From Verticillium longisporum (taxonomy: Eukaryota > Ascomycota > Sordariomycetes > Glomerellales > Plectosphaerellaceae), in the NCBI GenBank assembly GCA_019188255.1, contig JAETXT010000001.1, positions 6,324,001 to 6,388,000 on the forward strand: a stretch of 64,000 nucleotides of DNA, given 5' to 3'. The notes below the pieces were generated by a model that was given only the letters and a program-made list of their open reading frames with translations, was not told where the DNA came from and did no database searches. Shown here piece by piece: positions 56,194 to 64,000 of this stretch; positions within the stretch are counted from its first letter, which is position 1; each line of letters begins with the position of its first letter. Position numbers and translations under genes: made by a program.

Positions 56194-56763
56194 CTATGGC
56201 GCGCTCTTCCTACGTCTCTCAGAGCGGAGCTCCTTTTCCGTGTCCATTAACCGGCATTGAACCCAGGTTCGGAAGGCGCCGTCGGCCTTGGCTTCATGGC
56301 CGTTGAGCAGCTCTGTGAGGGCACGCTTCATGCCCTCGTTGACATCGAAGAGACGGCGCTCCTCCTCGGCGACTTGGTACAGGATTGATTCGTCGGCCAA
56401 GGGCTGCAGCGAGGTGCTGCTCCGGCGCGCTCGGGGAGGACCGGCAAGCGAAGATCGGCGACTGTGACGCCTGCTAGAAGGATATTGGCCGAAAGGCGTA
56501 CAGGAGCTGCGGGTAGGCGATACAGCCGGCGACGATGTGAGAGAGGTGGTACTCGTCGAAAACATGGCTGTTGTTCGAATGTTGTCCAAGTTTTGGCGGA
56601 GTTCTTCGTGCTGGTTATGGAGGTCGAGATAGCGCTGCATGGCGAAGCTGGGGGCCGATGCGTCCATGGTAGGCTCGTAGAGATTTGAGGTGACTGGCGA
56701 CGTGCCTTGGGCGTTCATGCGAAGGGTGAATGATGGGTGCCGTTGAACTAATGACGAGCCCAT
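56194..56763 (-). CDS. Uncharacterised Ser-rich fungal protein
   Basis: A single-exon frame of 189 residues from the ATG at 56763 (MGSSLVQRHPSF). The frame is open 31 codons further upstream in good sequence (DPYDALQSFHSSLPHVI) but without an ATG, so an upstream exon with the true start is possible. Residues about 40-60 and 125-165 are helical (MQRYLDLHNQHEELRQNLDN; QVAEEERRLFDVNEGMKRAL, then TELLNGHEAKADGAFRTWVQ), with a Ser/Arg-rich disordered middle (SSRRHSRRSSLAG). The C-terminus is basic. The pattern looks conserved-coding rather than random, and I recall similar unnamed proteins in Hypocreales-type genomes, but I cannot assign a function. Confidence 0.65.
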   Translation of the reverse strand: MGSSLVQRHPSFTLRMNAQGTSPVTSNLYEPTMDASAPSFAMQRYLDLHNQHEELRQNLDNIRTTAMFSTSTTSLTSSPAVSPTRSSCTPFGQYPSSRRHSRRSSLAGPPRARRSSTSLQPLADESILYQVAEEERRLFDVNEGMKRALTELLNGHEAKADGAFRTWVQCRLMDTEKELRSERRRKSAP

Positions 56764-57020
56764 TGAAAGCTCCGTGTCGTGGTTACGGGTTGTTTTGTTT
56801 GCTATGACGTGCGGTAAGGACGAGTGAAAGCTTTGCAGAGCGTCGTAAGGGTCCACGTCGTGCGTCTCGTGAGTTCAGACTAGTCAAATCTTTTGCGCGC
56901 GGAGAGGAATGTTTGGGCCACTGGTGAAGTGCGTGGTTGAGGAAAGTGGGGATACCGGGGTTTGTTAGGGAGAGAGTCGACTGGCGTTGAGACAGTCTGG
57001 CAGTGGACGGGGACGAGAAG

Positions 57021-57030
57021 ATATATATAA
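57021..57030 (-). promoter_or_regulatory. Possible TATA element of the Ser-rich gene
   Basis: TTATATATAT on the minus strand, about 260 nt before the ATG at 56763. The distance allows a long leader or a missed first exon. Confidence 0.3.
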
Positions 57031-57814
57031 GTCAAAGAGGTTTTCGGTCTTCGTCCGTAAGGCGAAAGAGAGTACCGAGGCGAAGACTCGTAATGGGAAG
57101 TAGGCAGACGGAGCAGCGATGGCTCCTGTCAGCTTGAGCTCTAGGTGTGTCGATTTACGTGATGGAGGGTGGTGGCGGTGCGCTGTTCCCGCAGTCTCGG
57201 TCGTAGGCACACTTGGTGGTGGTGTCGAGATGATTGTGATCCGGTGGGAGATGCAGGCAGGGTCAGGTTTAAGACGCATGCATGAAGATCCAGTCTGGGA
57301 AGCCTTGGTTTTGCAGACTGGCGTTGGTGGTTGCAGGATGGCGGTGGCAGGTTGGTGCAGGTTGATTGGTACGTGGTTCTGCTCGAGCGTGTGGCAGGTA
57401 TGGGGGTGTCGGGACGACCAGGCCTTGCGTGACAGCTGTGCGTTGCAATGGGGTGGGGAGGCAGTGGTTTGGGACGTTGGATGATTCCGAAGGGTCAAAG
57501 AATAAGAAAAAGTCACGGCAGTCAGAGTACCTATATGAGTGGGAAATGGATCCTCACGTGTCGTGTCGAACCGAAATGTTCCTCTTCCAAGGTTTGGGAT
57601 CAACCGTGCCGTTCAAGAAGATCCGTTCGATCAACTAGCGGAATGATGGCGCAATGTGCTGAGGCGTGATGATATCAAGATGGGCGAACAGAATGGGTCT
57701 CAATGTCGCATCGACCTCGTTCTCGACGTTCTGGCCAGGTCGGAGCGAGGGGGTAGGGGGGGAGCCAAGGGGGTCCGCCGATGCTGGAGATGGGTCGGAT
57801 TGGATGGATACGAA

Positions 57815-57838
57815 AGGTACCTAGGTACCTAAGGTATG
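57815..57838. repeat. GGTACC/TAGGTA palindromic array E
   Basis: AGGTACCTAGGTACCTAAGG followed by TATG, then a G9 run. It is the shortest of the five arrays. Confidence 0.8.
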
Positions 57839-60800
57839 GGGGGGGGACAATCAGGAGGAAGAGGGGAGGTAGCTCCTGCGCGCCCGGTAACCGCCTTCCC
57901 AGTTGATTTTACTCGTTAGGCGTGGTGCAATTCGTCCAGCAATATGCGCTATCAAATCAAACTTAGTGCCCAGTCCTGCGAGCCGGCCCAGCTAACACCA
58001 GTACGGTACAGATCTGGTACCCTCCCTGATGTACTTGGACATGTACAGCGCAGAGAGGAATCAATTTGTGCTATCGACGGCGGCTGCCGATGGTATTCGT
58101 GCCGGCCGAGACAAGGATAGCATACGAGAGTGTGGTGGCGATCGCAGTTGACGATAAGGCGTCAGCAGTGGATGGTTCCGGGCAAGCGCTAGTGGCAGCC
58201 TGTGGCGCTGGTGGTCGTGGTCGTGGTCGTGGTCTTGGTGCTCGTCACCGCCGTGTGGCGATGGTCTTCTTATCGACGTCGAGCGTGCGTCCTGGGCGCC
58301 GTCAGGGGATGCACCAACAGCGGCCGTCGGGGTGCTCTGAATGGGGGCAGACGCAGGCACTGAGGATGCCCACGCTACGTCGCAATGGTACATTGAACTT
58401 CTTTGTTCGTTTCGTGAATGGGTCGCCAGGTTTGAAATGATGAATAGCAGGTCTGAAATTTGGCGGAGATTATCTTTACTCGGGACACTCACCAACAAAG
58501 GCTGCCGGCGATTCTATTTAATTACCTCCTGTCCTTGTCGTCAATTTCCCAGAGGATGTGACGTACCATTGAAACAGCGTGCCTTACCCCCCCTTGCCAG
58601 CCGCCGCCTGACAAGCCGCCCTGGCGCACTTGAACCCCTGTGGACCGGGGCGCTGGGCTGAGCCTCTGGCTCTCAAGCTTTCGCCCACGTTGTTTTTCCT
58701 TTTCGTGAATTCGTCACTGGCAAACCTAGAGAAGCCTCGGCGTCCCCTAATCAGAGACACCCACAAATGCATCTGGAAGCCAAGCCGGGGCGACGTCAAC
58801 GGTGCGCTTGTGCACTGATAGGACCCCTGCCCGGCCTTGCCAGCAATCCTGCTTGTGCTTGTGCCAGTGGTTGTGCGTAGTCACCTTGGGTTGTCTAAGC
58901 GGAGACGAGGTTCCTCAGATCGTGATGGCACATCTGGCACCCTTAACTCATGATCAAAAAATCCACACCCTTTCAGCAATCCTGACATGGCTGCTGTGTT
59001 GGCGAAGTCGCCTTAATCGAATAATCGGCGCTTCTGCCCCCTTGATGATCGCCCACGTCGCATGTGCCTCCTGCCCACGAGACCGTCCATCCGCGCACTC
59101 GTCGGACGTGGGACGTCGTGTTCTGTGTTGTACCTTGCAGGATCGTGGGCGATCACAACGAGGGGGAGTAACAGGTGCAGCGGCCGCAGCGATGACTTCA
59201 TCCCTCGTGCCGACCTTCCATTCGGCACTCTATCCGGAGGGCACCACCCGTTGCGCGGTGCATCCCAACCGGTAAGGTGTAAGGTGTTTGGCATGTTGGG
59301 CCGATCTTTCGATTTGGTCGACATTGGCATGCGTGGGAGTGCACCCTCCAAGCTTCCGTAGGATCCTGGAATATCACGGCACCACAGGAACAAACCTATC
59401 TCTCGCCTCGCACCTCTATGGAAATCCTACCCAGCAACAAGTAAACATTTGTCGTCTACTTGACCTTGGTGTGGTCCTCAAGAAAGGAACTCCTTGTCCT
59501 TGCTTACCCCGGGCTCCTACTCGGAAAAGAACCTCCGGCCAATGATCGGTTTGGATCGAGAGCTTCTGGAACATTGCGGATGTCCCACGTACACTTTTGC
59601 TCTCTGAGGGCCCGTCATGAGCCACATCAGAATGCAAGAATGGGGTAGCACACGCCACACCCTTTGACGCATCGGGGGAATGAGCCACGCTTCTGCCAAC
59701 TGTCCATGTCGCCGAAAGAGTTGCCCGTCTTTGCCTTGCCACCACATCGACACCACCGCATGACATCTCCCAGTTTCGTGGCAGATGCAAAACTCCCACC
59801 GTCTTTGTCCGAATCCTCCCTGACAACCCCCTTGATACGGACCCTTTCCTCCGTCAACTGCTGCGTGTATGTGGCTTGTCTGACGTAGCACCTCGAATGA
59901 TGCCTGCCCCTCCCACAACTTTGATGGCTCCTGGCATTCTTGACCTCGCCAGTCCTGCCTGCTCTAGCAACCCCAGTAGCCGCAACCCCACACACCAAAC
60001 TGCCAGCAAAACACGAGCTGCGAAATCCATCCGACCAGATCCATGCGCTCGACGCTCACAGCGGCAGAGTTTTCTCACCAGTTGATCACCTGCCCACAGC
60101 GTCATTCGTCGGACGAGGCCAGTTGAATCCTGCCACCCCTTCTCCGGCACAAAGCCCTTACCTCACGCAAGTCGTCGCCCGCCCCCGCCCCCGCGGCGAG
60201 GTTCCGTAGCTGCCGGCGGGATCGGGCAGCGCCCATCCCCAGCTACCATGTACTTACTTGTACGCCAGTCAGCCCTCGGTGCGATTCCCCGTGGGCAATT
60301 GACTTTGGGGTTCATTGCAGCATCTTCCCAGGTTCGAACCAGCGATTGGGGCTCGGTGCAAACCTTGCTGTGGGAGATCGCCGGCGCTTGCCTCGAAGCG
60401 GCATCCACGCAGCTGACTCTCTTGTGCATCCCAAGTCTCTAGAGGTGCACCCTTCCTTTCTCGCGGCCCAAGCTATCTCGATTGAACCACCCGCCCCCGA
60501 GTGGTATGAATCTTGGTCACTTGGCTGTCGAGCTTACCATCACGCGGCTGGTCTGTGTTCACCCAGAAGATGGTCTCGGAAGGACTCGTTTGCAAGTTGT
60601 ATCCTTCGGACCGATCGAGGTGAGAGGTTGCTTTGCATGAAAATGGAGAGTCCGGGGAGTTTCACCGGCGCGTATTACGTTTCTTCCGTTTGCGACCTCA
60701 GAGACGAATCCCTTTACATCGGACGGGGCTCCCATTGGCAGCCCCCCCAGAAAAGGAATGCAGCACCACTCAGTAATGCATGGGCATCAGTCATGGCAAC

Positions 60801-61821
60801 ACCAACAGCGTATCAAGAGTTTCCATCAGCCAAACTGGAGCGCTGACAATGTAACTGAGCCGACGCTTGATGCCTCTGCAGCCGCAAAGCCGTTGACCTA
60901 TGACACCGCGCGGCCTCCCCCGTCAGTGGTGTGATGGTCGCGGCCGGCGAGGTGCAAAGACGACCCGAGCCATCAAACCCTCGAATGCTACGTAATCGAG
61001 ACGGGGCCAGCGGTCTTACGTTGATGGACTGATGATCGACGCCTTGGCAGAGAGGCATCCTGCTCTATCCCCACATCAGCTGTAGGACCCTTAAACGTCC
61101 GCCTGGATGGGGCAGACTTTCGGCCGAGCTGATTTGGAAAGGGACCGCCTGCCCCGAAGGCCAGGCCTGGAGTGGGCGCTCGCCATGAGACTTGTGTCTG
61201 GCGTAGGAGGCCGTGGTTGGCGGATAAGACCCGGAGCTTTCTTGTTGGGTCACCTTGAGTGTCCGGATTTGCGGCTGATGGGGACAACCCACCCAACCGT
61301 CGGCGCCGTCTGCTTCTTATCTGATGATGACTGCCCACTTGAGCTTGCGCGAGCGTGATGATGGGCTTGGCGAGTTCAGCGTTTGAGTGAAGCTCAATCA
61401 ACTTGCAAAATCCGGTTTTGCGACTTGGCTAGCTAGTCGTTCCCGTCTGTAGGTCCAGGCCATCCGAGACAAGAGGTGGTGTTGCCAACATGAAATGGGG
61501 AGACTACAATGATACTTCGCGAGGTAGTCTCCTGAGGTATACTTCTCGTGGGTTCAACATGGGGGTCCGTGGTGCGCATCAGAGGACAAGTTGGCAAATG
61601 GCTGGAGCGAACATGACACAATGATGACAAACTACAGATTGATCGTTGCAAACAGCTCTTCGAAGTGAGGGCCTATGGCGAATTAGAAAAAAATGTTATC
61701 TGTAGGAGCAAAGTTTGCTACCATTGGCCTCGCGTCTCGTTCATGGCTCTGTCCATTTCGGGACAGGGAGCTGGCGTAATTGAGCAGTAATGTTGACAGT
61801 TGCTGTAGTATCGCCTGGCAT
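57839..61821. other. Gene-poor block 2, about 4 kb (5 kb from 56764)
   Basis: No recognisable protein, RNA gene or transposon. A (GGTCGT)n-like run at 58210-58240 gives a HDHDHDH stretch in a 145-codon minus-strand frame (58061-58498) that I do not accept as a gene. Several frames of 120-166 codons at 59-61 kb overlap on both strands without family patterns. Confidence 0.5.
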
Positions 61822-62913
61822 TCATGATTTTCGTATCCTACAAATTCGAATAGGCACAGCGTCGCTGTAGAACGGGCCGGCCTGCTCGGCTTCGGGTGCT
61901 ATCGGGAAGGACAGCTCATGCAACTCCATGCCTGCATCGCGGCAACGACTCTGAAAAGCATTGAAAGTGGCCTCGTTGCGTTCCGTTGCCGAGATGAGGA
62001 CCTCGACCTGAGGAAACATGCCGAAAAGCTCCTCAATGGTTCCGATCAACGGTGGTATGATGCTCTGATCATACGTGATATCTGCGCCAAAAACAACGTC
62101 GAGAGGAATGCCGTGGTTCCACTGTTGGTCCTCCGTGCCGACAAGTGCGTGGCCCCATTTGAGATCCATCGGAGTGATTATCGGGCTGTCTTGCAGGTCG
62201 TTGAGGAAGAAAGACTCTGGCAAGTTGTTGATGACATCGTCAGACCCGTCAGAGGCAATGACCTGTGCCGCACAGAGGTGCTTCGCACATAAAATGGCCA
62301 GATAGCCGGTGCCAGCACCGAGCTCAAGCACACGCTTGCCGCGAATTAGTTCTGGGTTGGCGCAAAAATACTGGCCCAGATGAAGCGCTGCCTCCCACGT
62401 ACGAAGGCCAGTAGTCCCAGAGGCCGAGATCAATGATCGGGCCTCCAGGAGTGTGATCTCTGGATTTGCAGCCTCTTGGGAAGTCGCCGTCTGTGTGAGC
62501 TCGGACAGATGATATGTCACATAGGACTTTTGCTGGGCGCCAAACGTCTCTGGAGGGATGGGAGAGGCGAGCAGTTCCGCAAGTGCATCCATGAGATCCT
62601 CGGAGACGCCCTGATACCTCGTTAAACTACAGCAAGGAGTGTTGGATGTTCGCCAGGCACATACATGGGTGTCCCAGTCCTCAATGCTGGATTCAATCCT
62701 CTGTACCAATTCTTTCAGGACCCTGAGCTGGTACCTGACTGGCGGAGAGTAGCTGGGGCCGTCAGGAGAGAACAGTTGCTCGTATATGGCTTTCTGTGTG
62801 CTCTCCTGGCGTAGGACTGGTCCTTCTGGGTAATCAAGATCTCGCTCTAGTTGCAAGAATTGACGACAGAATCGATTGACCTGGGCCTGGGAAAGCACAC
62901 CCGTGTCATGCAT
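61822..62913 (-). CDS. EEF2KMT/FAM86-like protein-lysine methyltransferase
   Basis: Two exons, 62913-62665 and 62610-61822, give 345 residues. The 54-nt intron (GTATGT...ATCAG) is a multiple of three and has no stop, but removing it gives the smooth join ESSIEDWDTH-GVSEDLMDAL, and the retained version would insert a Cys-rich stretch. The N-terminal half is helical, with QQKSYVTYHLSEL, a family landmark. The SAM-binding motif is VLELGAGTGYLAI at about 177-189, motif II-like VIASDGSDDVINNL follows, and DVVFGADITYDQ carries the post-I acidic step typical of METTL21/FAM86-type seven-strand enzymes. The family methylates lysines on translation factors, in yeast eEF2 (Efm3); the target here is inferred. 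Confidence 0.88.
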   Translation of the reverse strand: MHDTGVLSQAQVNRFCRQFLQLERDLDYPEGPVLRQESTQKAIYEQLFSPDGPSYSPPVRYQLRVLKELVQRIESSIEDWDTHVCAWRTSNTPCCSLTRYQGVSEDLMDALAELLASPIPPETFGAQQKSYVTYHLSELTQTATSQEAANPEITLLEARSLISASGTTGLRTWEAALHLGQYFCANPELIRGKRVLELGAGTGYLAILCAKHLCAAQVIASDGSDDVINNLPESFFLNDLQDSPIITPMDLKWGHALVGTEDQQWNHGIPLDVVFGADITYDQSIIPPLIGTIEELFGMFPQVEVLISATERNEATFNAFQSRCRDAGMELHELSFPIAPEAEQAGPFYSDAVPIRICRIRKS

Positions 62914-63484
62914 CGTGAAAGTCTCGAGACATGCAACACCGCAAGCACCGTTGATTACTCGAGTTGGTGTAGCAATTATAAATGTGGATATGGCTTCGAG
63001 TTGGAGTAGAGGCTCCTACTGAAAGGGCACTTGCGCCTGGCCAGTAAGGGTTCGTCGGTGATGGCGAAACCTCCAAACCACAAATCCATCTAAGTGCCAG
63101 GAGTTTCCTGAGAAGTGATTTACGGGCTTGATTGCTTGAGTCGCAGCAGCTTGATGCTACTGTGCTTCACAGCATTGACTATCATCAGCCTTGACCATAC
63201 CAGTGACCGTCCCCAGTGAAGTTGATCCACAGTGCGAGATGCAACACAAGAATGGATCCACATCACGTGATCAGACCACGCCAGCCGACGGCCTGAGCCC
63301 CAAGGCAGCACAGATTCCTAGGGCTTGCCTGCCCACGGCTAAGCGAGTCCAGTAGGCCGCCCCTCCGCGAATTTTCATTCTCGCCGCCCCATCACAATAT
63401 CTCGACAACCTCGAACGACTGACCCAACAGGCACCTGTCTCCTCGCCAATCCTCACGAGACATCAACACCCATCAGTCGCAAAG
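62914..63484. other. Divergent promoter region of the methyltransferase and RPS24
   Basis: Holds both promoters. The 80 nt before 63485 are C/A-rich with CCAAT-like and CAACACCCATC runs, as in ribosomal-protein leaders. No gene is recognised. Confidence 0.4.
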
Positions 63485-64000
63485 ATGGCGGATTCCGACG
63501 CCCCCGTCACGCTGCGTACGCGCAAGTTCATCCGCAACCCCCTGCTTGGCCGCAAGCAGATGGTCGTGTGAGTTTTTACCTTCCAGACATCCCACAGCCT
63601 CTTGCGCAAGTTTGCCCCGTGTATCCTCCCCTCCCAATTCGAGAAGGCCACGACGATGCAGAAAACAAACCGACCTTCCGACAACGATCGCCAGACGATC
63701 ATGCTCGAGGCCGACCGATTTCTCATCGATACTCGAACCGCGAACGGACAAGGGAAAAGAAGAAAAAAGAGAGGAATAACAATACACACACAAACACAAA
63801 CCAAACAACTCGTGGCTGTCCGACTGCCTGAGCGTGCCTTCTTGGATGAGATACTTGGGATACGCGGAGTGCGAGGCCATGTGATCCAACAGAACAAAAT
63901 ATGCTGACCTAGCGTGTGTGTTCCAGTGACATCCTCCACCCTGGCCGTGCCAACATCTCCAAGGAGGAGCTCCGCGAGAAGCTCGGCTCCATGTACAAGG
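63485..64000 (+). CDS. RPS24: 40S ribosomal protein S24 (eS24), 5' part
   Basis: Exon 1 (63485-63567) encodes [20 protein letters not shown] followed by LGRKQMVV; a 359-nt intron (GTGAGT...TTCCAG) follows, and exon 2 from 63927 continues [20 protein letters not shown] and runs off the window. The join [13 protein letters not shown] is the invariant start of eS24. About 50 of some 135 residues are visible. The long first intron and short first exon are typical of fungal ribosomal-protein genes. The intron contains short frames but no signal I could assign to a snoRNA. Confidence 0.95.

Noticed and set aside
58061..58498. 145-codon frame with His-Asp repeats
   Set aside because: The HD run comes from a (GGTCGT)n microsatellite; the remainder has no pattern.
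60333..60345. tRNA T-loop-like AGGTTCGAACCAG
   Set aside because: No A box, acceptor or anticodon stem around it; the flanks do not pair.

Overview
The window is 64 kb of nuclear DNA from a filamentous ascomycete, most likely a Sordariomycete. The genes carry short (about 50-110 nt) spliceosomal GT-AG introns. Coding regions are GC-rich and intergenic leaders are long and pyrimidine-rich. There is a Zn2Cys6 transcription factor, a Dal5-type MFS permease and an N-myristoyl Arf6. Intergenic gaps carry GGTACCTAGGTACC-type low-complexity palindromic arrays. Nothing is organised as an operon: genes lie on both strands and each has its own flanks. I could not assign a species.

Layout. 0-13 kb: a KES1/OSH4 oxysterol-binding protein; a SnoaL-like small protein; a frameshifted 3'-5' exonuclease-like gene; a SWIM+RING zinc-finger protein; a degenerate MITE-like element; a nine-exon allantoate/nicotinate-type MFS permease with a 10-nt exon; an unassigned basic coiled-coil protein. 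Two identical tRNA-Ile(AAU) genes in opposite orientation bracket 5.1-13.0 kb. 13-24 kb: a disordered hydrophilic protein, a decayed gene relic, two predicted secreted proteins (one with two families of proline-rich tandem repeats) and an AAAP amino-acid transporter. 26-36 kb: NDUFB7 of complex I, a stand-alone FHA protein, a clear 271-bp MITE inserted in a palindromic array, GTP cyclohydrolase II (RIB1) and a 1363-residue Ser/Asp-rich protein that resembles coilin. 36-48 kb: a small signal-peptide/TM protein, ARF6, SGF29 (with an apparent frameshift), mannose-6-phosphate isomerase and a three-exon Zn2Cys6 regulator. 48-64 kb: two gene-poor blocks of about 5.7 and 5.1 kb flanking a PPIL4-type cyclophilin/RRM protein and a small fungal protein, then an EEF2KMT-like methyltransferase and the first part of ribosomal protein S24, which runs off the window edge.

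Most genes are housekeeping: lipid transport, riboflavin and mannose metabolism, complex I, ribosome, SAGA, splicing/nuclear bodies and vesicle traffic. I see no biosynthetic cluster, no large intact transposon and no obviously new multi-gene system. The points most worth checking are the two MITE-like elements, the palindromic arrays, the inverted tRNA pair, two one-base frameshifts that both sit at C/G 4-mers, the coilin candidate, a GC-AG intron, a 10-nt exon and an upstream ORF overlapping the RIB1 start. Exon coordinates were derived by hand from splice consensus, reading-frame continuity and family similarity known to me; no alignment was run.
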